Origin: Desulfobulbaceae bacterium UBA5628
GTDB taxonomy: Bacteria > Desulfobacterota > Desulfobulbia > Desulfobulbales > Desulfurivibrionaceae
Direction: 5' to 3'
Assembly: GCA_002421565.1 (NCBI GenBank)
Contig: DIKC01000167.1
Location: 2,766-25,109, forward strand
Length of the DNA: 22,344 nt
The translations under genes and the position numbers were made by a program. The notes beneath the pieces are model-generated. The model saw nothing but the letters and a program-made list of their open reading frames with translations, ran no database searches and was not told the origin of the DNA. Position 1 is the stretch's first letter, and each line of letters opens with the position of its first letter. Positions 5,984-14,527 of this stretch are shown here, piece by piece.

Positions 5984-8278
5984 TCACGCTTGCAGTTCGG
6001 CCAGGGCGCCGACATCGAGAATCAGGCAGACATCGCCGTTGCCCAGAATGGTGCAGCCGGAAACGCAGCGCGCCTCGCCGATTTTGCCGATGTATTCGGA
6101 AAGCCCCTTGATCACCGTCTGCTGCTGGCCCACGATTTCATCGACCAACAGACAGATGTTGCGGCCCTGGTTTTCCAGCAGAATCAAAATCCCCTCCGCC
6201 ATCGCCTCGCGGGCCCCGGCTATCTGATGGAGGCGATGGAGCCGCAGCACCGGATAGAGCCGCTCCCGCACCTTGACCATCTCCTGGCCGTCCGGGGTGA
6301 CGGTGATCATCGCCGGGGTCGGCCGGAAGGATTCCCGGATCGAGAGAATCGGGATGATGTAGCGGCTCTCGCCGCACCTGACCATCATCCCGTCGATGAT
6401 CGCCATGGTCAAGGGAATCCGGAGGGTGATCCGGGTGCCCTGGCCGGCCTGGCTATCCACATCGATCTTGCCGTTGATCTGGTTCAGGTTCTGCTTGACC
6501 ACGTCCATCCCCACTCCCCGGCCGGAAACATCGGTCACCTTGTCGGCGGTGGAAAAACCGGGGAGGAAGATCAGGGCCGCCACTTCCTTTTCGCTCATTT
6601 CCGAGCCGTCGCCGCTGATCAGGCCCCGCTCCACCGCCTTTTTGAGGATTTTGTCCCGGTTAAGCCCCCGGCCGTCATCATCGATTCGGATCAGCACCTC
6701 GCCTTCCTCGTGGCTGGCGGCAAGGCGGAGGACGCCGGTATCGTTTTTGCCGGTCGCCTTGCGCTCCTCCGGGGTCTCCAGGCCGTGATCCATGGAGTTG
6801 CGGATCAAATGCACCAGGGGGTCGGTGATTTTCTCGATCACCGTCTTGTCCACCTCGGTCTCGGCCCCGGCCAGGATCAGATCCGCCTTTTTGCCGGACT
6901 TGCGGGAGAGATCATGGACCAGGCGGGTCATCCGGTTAAAAAGCCCGGCAACCGGAATCATCCGGATGGCCATGGAAACCTCCTGCAACTCCTTGACGAT
7001 CTTGCCCATCTGCTGGGCCGCCTTGCCGAAGTTCTCCAGTTCCAGCCCTTCCAGGTCGGGACTGTTGATCAGCATGTTTTCCGCGATCACCAGTTCGCCG
7101 ATCAGGTTGATCAGAGTGTCGATTTTCTCCACGTCCACCCGCAAATCCTGGCGCTTGACGGCAATGGCCGGGGCAACGGCCGGCAGCGGCTTGCCGGCGG
7201 CCTGTTGTTGACTCGCCAAGGCCTTGGCGACCTCATCGCTTGCAACCAGCCCCTTGTCCACCAGCAGTTCGCCGATGGGTTTGGCCTGTTCCGCCAGGGC
7301 TTCATCCAGGTTGTCCTCGCTGATGCTCCCCTGGGCCACCAGGATCTCCCCCAGGCGGGGCGATTTTGCTCTGGCCGCGCCGTTGCCCCAGCCGGTTGGA
7401 ATCAGATCGTCGAGCAATTCCAGGTAAAGGTCGAGGCCGTCGATTCTGCCCTTGCCCCCTTCGCTGATGTCGGCCAGGGCGTTTTTCAGCACATCGCAGA
7501 GATTGAGGAGGGCGTCGGCGGGCCGCGCCTTGGGGCCTAAGGCCCCGGCTTTGGCCACGTCAAGGACGGTTTCGATCCGGTGGCTGAGGCGTTCCAGATC
7601 GGCCAGCCCGACAAAACCGCAATTGCCCTTGAAGCTGTGCATCTTGCGGAACAGTTCGCCGATCGGGGCCGCCTGGTCGCCGTCATGGCTCCAGGTCAGC
7701 AAGCCTTGCTCCACCTCCTGCAACTGATCGCCGGCTTCCTGGACAAAGGCGGCCAGCATTTCCGGGGTGATCTCGACATCCATCTCCATTTCCGCCGGAA
7801 CCGGCGTTGCGGCGGGAGCCGATTTTGCCGGCTTCGGTGGCGTCGCTTCGCCCAGGCTCTTTTTAAGGGCGGCGGTGAGTTCGCCGGCCGCCTCCGCCAT
7901 GGCCTGGTCGTTGAGGCCGGCCGCCACGCAGTCCAGGGTGGCCCGCATGAAATCGCAGGTTTTACAGAGGAGATCGACATGATCGGCGCTCATCGCCTGG
8001 TCGCCTTTCCTGATTTTGTCGAGCAGGTTTTCCGCCGCATGGGCGGTGGAGGACATGAAGGAGAAGTTCAAAAAGCCGGCGCTGCCCTTGATTGAGTGGA
8101 AGAGGCGAAAGACCTCGTGGAGAATCGGCATGTTCTCTTCGCTGGGGGAGAAATCGCCATTCTTGGTGAACTCCCCGAAGCCGACGATGGTCGGTTCCAG
8201 ATTGTCCAGCAGATCGGTGCATTCCTGGATGAATTCCTGGACGATTTCCATCTGTTCGGCATTGTTTTGGTCGGTCAT
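5984..8278 (-). CDS. cheA: CheA chemotaxis histidine kinase with two HPt domains and MshEN-like repeats
   Basis: A 764-residue CheA. HPt 1 has His61 in LFHSIKGSAGF; HPt 2 has His214 in KMHSFKGNCGF. Residues about 308-358 hold two copies of a short helical repeat (LGEILVAQGSISEDNLDEAL, then IGELLVDKGLVASDEVAKAL) resembling the MshEN/GspE N-terminal module. The P3 dimerisation helices follow (about 375-455), then the P4 ATPase with N box LVHLIRNSMDHGLE (488-501), G1 DDDGRG and G2 SGRGVGMDVV. The C-terminal P5 CheW-like domain spans about 620-764. No clear P2 (CheY/CheB docking) domain is seen; HPt 2 and the repeats occupy that interval. The start at 8278 has AAGGA about 5 nt upstream. CheA autophosphorylates under control of the MCP and CheW and passes phosphate to CheY-like and CheB receivers, all encoded alongside. 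Confidence 0.96.
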   Translation of the reverse strand: MTDQNNAEQMEIVQEFIQECTDLLDNLEPTIVGFGEFTKNGDFSPSEENMPILHEVFRLFHSIKGSAGFLNFSFMSSTAHAAENLLDKIRKGDQAMSADHVDLLCKTCDFMRATLDCVAAGLNDQAMAEAAGELTAALKKSLGEATPPKPAKSAPAATPVPAEMEMDVEITPEMLAAFVQEAGDQLQEVEQGLLTWSHDGDQAAPIGELFRKMHSFKGNCGFVGLADLERLSHRIETVLDVAKAGALGPKARPADALLNLCDVLKNALADISEGGKGRIDGLDLYLELLDDLIPTGWGNGAARAKSPRLGEILVAQGSISEDNLDEALAEQAKPIGELLVDKGLVASDEVAKALASQQQAAGKPLPAVAPAIAVKRQDLRVDVEKIDTLINLIGELVIAENMLINSPDLEGLELENFGKAAQQMGKIVKELQEVSMAIRMIPVAGLFNRMTRLVHDLSRKSGKKADLILAGAETEVDKTVIEKITDPLVHLIRNSMDHGLETPEERKATGKNDTGVLRLAASHEEGEVLIRIDDDGRGLNRDKILKKAVERGLISGDGSEMSEKEVAALIFLPGFSTADKVTDVSGRGVGMDVVKQNLNQINGKIDVDSQAGQGTRITLRIPLTMAIIDGMMVRCGESRYIIPILSIRESFRPTPAMITVTPDGQEMVKVRERLYPVLRLHRLHQIAGAREAMAEGILILLENQGRNICLLVDEIVGQQQTVIKGLSEYIGKIGEARCVSGCTILGNGDVCLILDVGALAELQA

Positions 8279-8295
8279 GGCATCCTTCCTTTCCG

Positions 8296-9354
8296 TCAGG
8301 CCAGTAAGGCCAGCGAGGCTTCCGCGATATGTTCCAGCGGCACCAGTCGTTCGGCCCCGCCGTTGGCAAAGGCCTCCTTGGGCATTCCGAAAACCACCGA
8401 GCTTTTCTCATCTTGGGCGAGGTTGCGCGCCCCGGCCTTGTGCATCGCCAGCATCCCCTCGGAGCCGTCCCGGCCCATGCCGGTCAGCATGATCCCCACC
8501 GCGTTGCGGCCTGCATGCTCGGCCACCGAGTGCATCATCACATCCACCGAGGGGCAGTGGCCGGAGACCTTTTCCCCGGCCCGGCAATCCACCTCGTAAA
8601 TGCCGCCGCTTCGCCGTACCCGCAGGTGTTTTTCCCCCGGCGCGATCAGAATCCGGCCCGGCATCACCCGGTCGCCGCTGGCCGCTTCCTTGACCTGCAT
8701 GGCGCACAGTTCGTTCAATCGTTCGGCGAACATCCGGGTAAATCCGGCCGGCATGTGCTGGACGATCACCACCCCCGGGGTATTGGCGGGGTAGCGGGTG
8801 ATCACCTCGCGGATCGCCTCGGTGCCGCCGGTGGAAGCGCCGATGGCGATGATCTTGTCGGTGGATTCGGCCAGGGATTTGGGGGCGCTCAGCACCTTGC
8901 CGCTGAACAGGGCGGCCCGCCGTTCTTTCCAGTGGGAGACATTGGCGGTGGAGGCGATCTTGACCTTGGTGCGCAGCTCCATCAGCATGGCGGTGAGCCC
9001 CCGGGCTACGTCGGTGCTCGGCTTGGTGACGAAATCCACCGCCCCGGCCTCCAGGGCGTCGAGGGTGATCTGCTGCCCCCGCTTGGTCAGGGCGCTGACC
9101 ATCACCACCGGCAGGGGATACTGGGGCATCAGCCGGCGCAAGAACTCCACCCCGTCCATCCGGGGCATTTCCACGTCCAGGGTGAGGACATCGGGCTGCA
9201 ATTCGACGATCTTGTCGCGGGCGACAAAGGGGTCGGGGGCGCTGCCCACCACCTCGATGCCGGGGTCCTTGGCCAGTCCCTGGCTGAGGATGGTCCGCAC
9301 CAGGGAGGAATCGTCAATCACCAGCACCCGTATTTTGCGGCTTTGTTGACTCAT
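8296..9354 (-). CDS. cheB: CheB, chemoreceptor protein-glutamate methylesterase (REC-esterase)
   Basis: A full-length CheB of 352 residues. An N-terminal receiver (about 8-125) has VIDD and phospho-acceptor Asp60 (LTLDVEMPRMDG). After a linker, the methylesterase domain shows its catalytic triad: Ser174 in IGASTGGTEA, His200 in IVQHMPAGF and Asp296 in TGMGRDGSEGM. Phosphorylation by CheA releases inhibition so the enzyme removes methyl groups (and deamidates) MCP glutamates, resetting sensitivity. The start at 9354 has AAGGA just upstream and lies 12 bp after the cheR stop; cheA follows 17 bp later. No missing residues or frameshift. Confidence 0.97.
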   Translation of the reverse strand: MSQQSRKIRVLVIDDSSLVRTILSQGLAKDPGIEVVGSAPDPFVARDKIVELQPDVLTLDVEMPRMDGVEFLRRLMPQYPLPVVMVSALTKRGQQITLDALEAGAVDFVTKPSTDVARGLTAMLMELRTKVKIASTANVSHWKERRAALFSGKVLSAPKSLAESTDKIIAIGASTGGTEAIREVITRYPANTPGVVIVQHMPAGFTRMFAERLNELCAMQVKEAASGDRVMPGRILIAPGEKHLRVRRSGGIYEVDCRAGEKVSGHCPSVDVMMHSVAEHAGRNAVGIMLTGMGRDGSEGMLAMHKAGARNLAQDEKSSVVFGMPKEAFANGGAERLVPLEHIAEASLALLA

Positions 9355-9366
9355 GGCTTCCTTTTG

Positions 9367-10200
9367 CTAGCGCCGCCGGTAAACCGCCGGCATTACATAT
9401 TCAAAATCTTCCTGCTGGCGGCCCAGGGTTTCGGAATGACCGATAAAGAGGTAGCCGCCCGGCTCCAGATGCTGATAGTAGCGCCGCACCAGGGAGCATC
9501 TGGTCTCAGCGTCGAAATAGATCATCACGTTACGGCAGAAAATCACCTGGAACGGCCGCCGAAAGGGAAACTGGCGGTTCATCAGGTTAAAGCGGCGAAA
9601 GGTCACCTGGCTTTTCAATTGCTCCCCCACCCGCCAGTCGCCGTTGGCCAGGCGGCTGAAGTATTTGTGCTTGATGGCGGCCGGAATCCGGCTTACCTGG
9701 TCGTCGTCGTAAATCCCTTGGCGGGCGCGGCTCAAGGCCTGGTCGGAGATATCGGTGGCCAGCACCCCGGCGCTCCAGGCGTTATATTCCGGCCCCAAGT
9801 GTTCCATGGTCAGCATGGCCAGCATGTACGGCTCTTCCCCGGATGAACAGCCGGCGCTCCAGATCCTAAGATCGCGTTCGTTGCATCGTCGCGCTCCTTC
9901 GATCAGGGGCGGCAGCGCCGTTCGGGTGAAAAAATCGAAGTGGGCCTGCTCCCGGTTGAAGTAAGTATAGTTGGTGGAAATCCGGTTGACCAGCTTGTCG
10001 AGAGCCGCGCCGCCGCGATCGTTGACCACCGCCTGGTAATAATCCTTGAAAGAGCCGAAGCCTTCGTCCCGTAACAATTTCCGCAAGCGGCCCACCACCA
10101 GGGAACGTTTCTGGTCGGTGAGGTTGATGCCGAAACGATCATAAACCAGGGTGCGGATCAGACGGAATTCCTGGTCGTTGATGTCGAGGCTGTTTTGCAT
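9367..10200 (-). CDS. cheR: CheR, chemoreceptor glutamate O-methyltransferase
   Basis: A 277-residue methyltransferase with the CheR fold order. The N-terminal helical domain (FRLIRTLVYDRFGINLTDQK) is followed by the TNYTYFNRE segment, the SAM-binding motif IWSAGCSSGEEPY (113-125), LATDIS (148-152) and the late FCRNVMIYFD motif (221-230). It methylates MCP glutamates using S-adenosylmethionine. The start is uncertain. I chose the ATG at 10200, where similarity to CheR proteins begins, although its Shine-Dalgarno (AAGGGGA) lies far upstream beyond a strong hairpin. An in-frame ATG at 10269 would add 23 low-complexity residues and overlap the MCP gene by 26 bp, but it has no good ribosome-binding site. 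TNYTYFNRE is a slight variant of the usual TTNTTSFFRE-like segment. Confidence 0.95.
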   Translation of the reverse strand: MQNSLDINDQEFRLIRTLVYDRFGINLTDQKRSLVVGRLRKLLRDEGFGSFKDYYQAVVNDRGGAALDKLVNRISTNYTYFNREQAHFDFFTRTALPPLIEGARRCNERDLRIWSAGCSSGEEPYMLAMLTMEHLGPEYNAWSAGVLATDISDQALSRARQGIYDDDQVSRIPAAIKHKYFSRLANGDWRVGEQLKSQVTFRRFNLMNRQFPFRRPFQVIFCRNVMIYFDAETRCSLVRRYYQHLEPGGYLFIGHSETLGRQQEDFEYVMPAVYRRR

Positions 10201-10206
10201 CGCGCC

Positions 10207-10228
10207 GGGGCGGCCTGGCGGCCGCCCC
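10207..10228 (-). promoter_or_regulatory. Hairpin between the cheR Shine-Dalgarno and its start codon
   Basis: On the transcribed strand a perfect 9-bp inverted repeat (GGGGCGGCC and GGCCGCCCC, loop GCCA) lies between AAGGGGA (10230-10236) and the cheR ATG at 10200. Linear spacing from Shine-Dalgarno to ATG is about 29 nt, too long for efficient initiation. If the stem forms, only about seven unpaired nucleotides separate them. It has no U-tract, so it is not a typical intrinsic terminator. Role inferred, structure seen. Confidence 0.6.
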
Positions 10229-10243
10229 TCCCCTTGTTGATGG

Positions 10244-12445
10244 TTAGTATTTGCCGAATTCCCGGTCATCGAGGGCGATTACTTCGCTGGGCCGGGGCTT
10301 TCTGCCGGCTTGTTCCTCGCCGTGGCTGTCCCAGCCTCTGAAGTTGGAACCGCCGCCGTTGCCCTTGCTTTTGGCCGGCGAAGGCAGGGCGCGTTGCCGG
10401 CGCATGGAACCGCCTTTGATGGTGAAGGTGGCCATCAGGCCCCGCATATGATCGGCTTGGCTGGAAAGCTCTTCCGCTGCCGCCGCCCCTTCCTCGGCAT
10501 TGGCGGTGTTGGTTTGGGTCACTTGGTCGATCTGGCTCAAGCCCTCGTTGACCTGGGAAATACCCTGGGCCTGTTCGTTGCTGGCGGCGGCAATCTCGCC
10601 CACCAGATCGGTGGCCTTGGTGATGGCGGTGACGATCTCCTGCAACGATTCGGCGGTTTTGGCCGCGATTTCGGTGCCGTTTTCGGTCTTGGCCACCGAG
10701 CCTTCGATCAGCTCGGCGGTCTCCTTGGCGGCCTTGGCGCTGCGGGCCGCGAGATTGCGCACTTCCTCGGCCACCACCGCGAAGCCCTTGCCGTGGCGTC
10801 CGGCCCGGGCCGCTTCCACCGCCGCGTTCAAGGCCAGGAGGTTGGTCTGGAAGGCGATTTCATCGATCACCTTGATGATCTTGGAAATGTTCTGGCCGGC
10901 CTGGTTGATCTCGCCCATGGCCAGCATCATCTTTTCCATCTGGTCGTTGCCGGTTTCCGCCGCCTTGCGGGCCTCGCCGGCCAACTGGTTGGCCTGGGTG
11001 GAGTTCTCGGCGTTGAGTTTGGTCTGGGAGGCCATCTCGGTCATCGAGCTGGTGATCTGCTCCAAGGAGGCGGCCGATTCGGTGGCCCCTTGCGACAGGG
11101 ACTGGCTGGAACTGGAGACCTGGGCCGAACCGGCCGCGATCTGTTCGGTGGCAGCCAAAATCTCGCCCACGATCCGGTTCAAATCCTCATGGGTCTTGAG
11201 CAGGGAGGTGCCGATCACGTCCTGGTCGTCGTGGGGCTTGACCTCGGAGGTGAGATCGCCCTGAGCCAGTTTCTGGAGGGCCGCTACCACCTGATGCTGG
11301 AGGGTGTCGGCGAATTCATCCATGGTCTTGGCCATCTGGCCGATTTCGTCGTCGCGAACCATCTTGAGCCGGTTTTCCAGCCGACCCTTGCCCATTTCAT
11401 TGAGCATTTTAACGGTAGCGCCGATCGGCACGGTGATCGAGCGGGTCATAAATATCGCGATTACCACTCCCAGGGCGAGGGCGATCAACAGGCCGATCAC
11501 CATCATCACCGAGGCGGCGCTCAGGGCGGAAGCGGCGCTGGCGGCGATTTCGGTGGTGTCGTTCATCCCCATCTTGGCGGTTTCCTGGGCCGCTTCCAGC
11601 GCTTTGGCGCCCACCGTTACCCGCTGGTTGTTGACCTCCTGGAGTTGCTGCCAGTTGGCGGCCAGCTCCAGCATGTTTTTCTTGTAGGTGTTGCCGGCTT
11701 CCTCGATTATATTCAACCGTTTGTGATCTTCGGCCGAAGTGGTCATGGGGCGTATTTCGCCCAGCTTTTTAGCGACCTCGTCAAAGTTTTTCACCGCCTC
11801 ATTGATCAGGGCCGGATTGCGTTCCGCTTGGGCCCGCCAGGCCGCGATTCGGGTCAAGTTGCCAAGGTCGATGATCTGGTTGCCCATGGTAATTTTATCG
11901 GCCCGTTCCAGCAGTTTGGCTGTGATCTCCTTGCTGTTGATCTGTCCGGTCAGCTTTTGATTCTGGTCAGAGGTGTAGTCCTCGGCGCTTTTCATGAAAG
12001 TCTGGGCGCTATTGTCCATGTCGATTCGGTTTTTGGCCATTTTTTCGTTCAAGGCGACGGTGGTGTCGGTGAGCTTATTGTATTCATTCACCTCGCCGCG
12101 GATCTCGGCCACGTGCTCTTTCAGGATTTCCAGATGTACGGCCTTTTCCGCCAGGGCTTGGGCCTCCTGGAGCAGGGTGCCGACTTTGGCCAGATTTTCC
12201 CGGCCGGCCTTGAGAAAATGCTCTTCCTCGGTGTAGCCGTAGCCCCGCATCTCATACATCGCCAGCCGGGTGGTTCGTTCGATCTCATTGGCAATCGCCA
12301 CTTCCGGGACATATTCTTCGTCCAGCATGGTGGCGTTGGTGCCCACCCGCTGCATATTGAAAATGGCCAAACCGCCCAGCAGACAGGCGATCACGATCAG
12401 AGAGCCGAAACCGGCCCCGATTTTCATCCCCAGGTTCATTTTCAT
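10244..12445 (-). CDS. Methyl-accepting chemotaxis protein with long helical periplasmic sensor domain
   Basis: A 733-residue transmembrane chemoreceptor. TM1 is at about 10-30 and TM2 at about 311-333, framing a roughly 280-residue periplasmic region that looks wholly helical, without a Cache or PAS pattern. Its length and helical make-up resemble the HBM (helical bimodular, McpS-like) class; that is inference. A HAMP domain follows (about 335-390), then a second HAMP-like stretch (about 390-430). The signalling domain has the conserved hairpin tip around [20 protein letters not shown] (529-548) and [15 protein letters not shown] (552-566). The last 50 or so residues are a basic, Gly-rich, probably disordered tail ending in EFGKY; no NWETF-type CheR-docking pentapeptide is seen. 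The start has AAGGAGG 9 nt upstream. It lies 14 bp after the CheW-fusion gene and directly precedes cheR, so it is presumably the operon's own receptor. Confidence 0.96.
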   Translation of the reverse strand: MKMNLGMKIGAGFGSLIVIACLLGGLAIFNMQRVGTNATMLDEEYVPEVAIANEIERTTRLAMYEMRGYGYTEEEHFLKAGRENLAKVGTLLQEAQALAEKAVHLEILKEHVAEIRGEVNEYNKLTDTTVALNEKMAKNRIDMDNSAQTFMKSAEDYTSDQNQKLTGQINSKEITAKLLERADKITMGNQIIDLGNLTRIAAWRAQAERNPALINEAVKNFDEVAKKLGEIRPMTTSAEDHKRLNIIEEAGNTYKKNMLELAANWQQLQEVNNQRVTVGAKALEAAQETAKMGMNDTTEIAASAASALSAASVMMVIGLLIALALGVVIAIFMTRSITVPIGATVKMLNEMGKGRLENRLKMVRDDEIGQMAKTMDEFADTLQHQVVAALQKLAQGDLTSEVKPHDDQDVIGTSLLKTHEDLNRIVGEILAATEQIAAGSAQVSSSSQSLSQGATESAASLEQITSSMTEMASQTKLNAENSTQANQLAGEARKAAETGNDQMEKMMLAMGEINQAGQNISKIIKVIDEIAFQTNLLALNAAVEAARAGRHGKGFAVVAEEVRNLAARSAKAAKETAELIEGSVAKTENGTEIAAKTAESLQEIVTAITKATDLVGEIAAASNEQAQGISQVNEGLSQIDQVTQTNTANAEEGAAAAEELSSQADHMRGLMATFTIKGGSMRRQRALPSPAKSKGNGGGSNFRGWDSHGEEQAGRKPRPSEVIALDDREFGKY

Positions 12446-12459
12446 GATTTCTATCCTCC

Positions 12460-14487
12460 TTAATTGCCGCTGGCGGCTTTGATGGTTTGCAGCTCTTCGT
12501 CGTAAAGCAGTTGTTCCACGTTGAGCAGAATTTTCACTTCATCGCCGATCTTGCCCATGCCCTGCAAAAACGGGCTGCTTTTGCCCTTGCTCATCTCCGG
12601 GGCCGGTTCCACCTGGGTTTCGGGGATGTCCACCACTTCCTGCACCTTGTCCACCACCAGGCCGATGGCGATATCGTCGATATTGACCACGATGATGCAG
12701 GTGCGCTCGTCGTAATCCCGTTCCGGCAGCTTGAAGCGAGCCCGCACGTCCATGACCGGAATCACCTTGCCCCGGAGGTTGATCACCCCCTTGAGAAAGA
12801 CCGGCATGTCCGGCACCTTGGTAATGTTCTGGATTCCGATGATCTCGGTGACGAAACGGATCTCGATCCCGTAATCCTCCCCGTGGAGATGGAAAGTGAG
12901 GTATTTGTCCTTTTGGGTATCCTCATCGTCCTCGCTCCACTCTTCCTCTTCCAGCAGGTCTCGCGCTTTTTCGTTTTTGGCCATGGGCCTTCCTCCTCCT
13001 GCGTTGCTGGCGGCCGCCTCGGCGGCAGCCGGTTCAATCCGCGCCCCTGGCGTCGCCGCGGGCGCGGCGGCGAACCGGGGGGGAACCCTCAACCTGCCGG
13101 GATCATCCCGGCAGGCCTGATCGGCAAAACGGGTATCGACAAAGGCGTTGAGATCCACGGGCCGACCGATCCCCATCTCCCGGAGCATGTAATCCTGGAT
13201 AATCGCCAGATCATCCCGCACCGGATAAAGATCGTCGTAAACAATGCCGGCCGGGTCGGCGAGGACGCCGGCCAGCAGTTCCGGTTGCAGGCCCAGATTG
13301 CCCTGGGGATCGAGGAAATTCACCGCGACCCTGGCCGCGCCGGCAATATCGGACGGAATGGCGCGGCCGGCCCGAACCATCATTTGGGTGAATTCCTGTA
13401 CCGCCTCCGGGTGCTGTTGGATGATTTCGTCGCGGAAGACCACCACGCAGCAGGGATGGTGATCCCATATTTCGCTGGAGATAAACTGCTTTTCGGCGAT
13501 GCCGGCGGCAATCGCCCGGCTGCCGATGGGCTCGGCCACCAGAAAACCGGCGGCCTCGGAGTTGTCGCGGAGGATCTCCGGCATGGCCACCGGCGGCGCC
13601 ACCTCCAGGAGAACATTGATTCCCGGCTCGTTGGCCACTCCCGCCTTCAGGCCCAGTCGGTTGAAGTACTCATGGGCCAGGAGATTGTGGATCGACATCT
13701 TGTGGGGAATATAGAAGCTCTTGTTACGGAAGAATTGGGACTCGCTCTCGGTTTTTCGGTTTCGGCGCTTGCGCACGCAGATGCTGCCGTTGCGATGGGC
13801 AAAGAGCACCAGCTTGATGGGGGTCTGGTAGCTGAACATATCCATGGCCATGGGGGCCAGGATCAGGGCGCCGTCCACCTCGCCCTCCTCCAGTTGGGCC
13901 TGCAAGGGGTTCCAGCCCCCCAGGCAGCAGGTTTCCAAGGCGAAGTGAATCGGGGTCTCGTGGGCGCTGTCGATGCGTTCCTTCAGCATTCCCAGGGCCA
14001 GATGGTCGGTAATCTGGATGTGGGCCATGCGCAGCCGCGGGCGGCCATCATCGGTCATCCTGAGGGCTTTGGGGGGCTCGGCGGCGGGGGCAGGGGCATC
14101 CTCCGGATTCAGTACCCTGGTCATGGCGGCCTTCAGCTCTTCGGCGGTGAAGGGCTTGGTCAACACCCCGTTGGCCCCGGCCGCCATTATTTCGTTCACG
14201 TACGCCTTGTCGCCGTGGCTGGTGGCCATCAGAACGGGGAGTTTTTTGAACTTTTCCCGGCCGCGGAGCCACTGGACCAGTTGCAGGCCGTCCATGTTGG
14301 GCATGGACCAGTCGCTGATCACCAGGTCGATTTTCTCGCCGTCCTCCAGTTTGTCGGCGGCATCGCGGCCGTCCACGGCCTGGATCACGTTGGGAAAACC
14401 GGCTTCGGCCAGGATCTTGACTTCCATCCGGCGCATGGATTTGGCGTCTTCGGCCAGCAGAATTCGCATTTTCCTGTTTAGCGGCAT
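12460..14487 (-). CDS. Fusion protein: REC - NrtA/NasS-like substrate-binding domain - CheW
   Basis: A 675-residue soluble protein without signal peptide or membrane segment. Residues 7-127 are a receiver (AED, phospho-acceptor Asp59 in [11 protein letters not shown], Lys111 in LTKPF). Residues about 153-460 resemble the CmpA/NrtA/NasS group of type-II periplasmic-binding proteins. Examples are [12 protein letters not shown] at the start, an [15 protein letters not shown] hinge segment, the [20 protein letters not shown] stretch followed by VAEP, and [15 protein letters not shown]. An Ala/Pro/Gly linker (about 465-501) leads to a complete CheW domain (502-675: [18 protein letters not shown] and [18 protein letters not shown]). 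The start at 14487 has GGGGAGG just upstream. CheW links CheA to receptors, so the fusion should sit in the array and expose a cytosolic ligand sensor and a phospho-switch to it. The ligand (nitrate, bicarbonate or other) cannot be named. No other CheW is encoded here. Domain calls are firm; function is inferred. Confidence 0.9.
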   Translation of the reverse strand: MPLNRKMRILLAEDAKSMRRMEVKILAEAGFPNVIQAVDGRDAADKLEDGEKIDLVISDWSMPNMDGLQLVQWLRGREKFKKLPVLMATSHGDKAYVNEIMAAGANGVLTKPFTAEELKAAMTRVLNPEDAPAPAAEPPKALRMTDDGRPRLRMAHIQITDHLALGMLKERIDSAHETPIHFALETCCLGGWNPLQAQLEEGEVDGALILAPMAMDMFSYQTPIKLVLFAHRNGSICVRKRRNRKTESESQFFRNKSFYIPHKMSIHNLLAHEYFNRLGLKAGVANEPGINVLLEVAPPVAMPEILRDNSEAAGFLVAEPIGSRAIAAGIAEKQFISSEIWDHHPCCVVVFRDEIIQQHPEAVQEFTQMMVRAGRAIPSDIAGAARVAVNFLDPQGNLGLQPELLAGVLADPAGIVYDDLYPVRDDLAIIQDYMLREMGIGRPVDLNAFVDTRFADQACRDDPGRLRVPPRFAAAPAATPGARIEPAAAEAAASNAGGGRPMAKNEKARDLLEEEEWSEDDEDTQKDKYLTFHLHGEDYGIEIRFVTEIIGIQNITKVPDMPVFLKGVINLRGKVIPVMDVRARFKLPERDYDERTCIIVVNIDDIAIGLVVDKVQEVVDIPETQVEPAPEMSKGKSSPFLQGMGKIGDEVKILLNVEQLLYDEELQTIKAASGN
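12982..13000 (-). promoter_or_regulatory. cheW: Internal ribosome-binding site and ATG for free CheW inside the fusion gene
   Basis: AGGAGGAGGA (12991-13000, transcribed strand) lies 6 nt before an in-frame ATG at 12984, exactly where the CheW part begins (MAKNEKARD). Initiation here would give a stand-alone CheW of 174 residues (12460-12984). It is one of the strongest Shine-Dalgarno sequences in the window and sits in the linker, where it encodes a Gly-Gly-Gly-Arg-Pro run. Internal initiation is inferred from the sequence; it has not been shown. Confidence 0.65.
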
Positions 14488-14525
14488 AGCGCCTCCCCTG
14501 TGGTTGTCATGGTTTTTGGGGCGCT
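14488..14525 (-). promoter_or_regulatory. Possible RBS-sequestering hairpin before the REC-SBP-CheW gene
   Basis: In the 40-nt gap before this gene the transcript can pair AGCGCC (14520-14525) with GGCGCT (14488-14493). The pairing can extend past a bulged A to CC with GG. The downstream arm contains the Shine-Dalgarno GGGGAGG next to the ATG at 14487, so the fold would hide the ribosome-binding site. The loop is about 20 nt. It could lower or condition translation of the fusion relative to internal CheW. Pairing seen, regulation inferred. Confidence 0.35.
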
Positions 14526-14527
14526 GT

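Noticed and set aside
10207..10228. Reading the cheR-upstream hairpin as an intrinsic terminator
   Set aside because: No T-run follows on the transcribed strand and cheR/cheB/cheA continue directly downstream; a translational role is more consistent.
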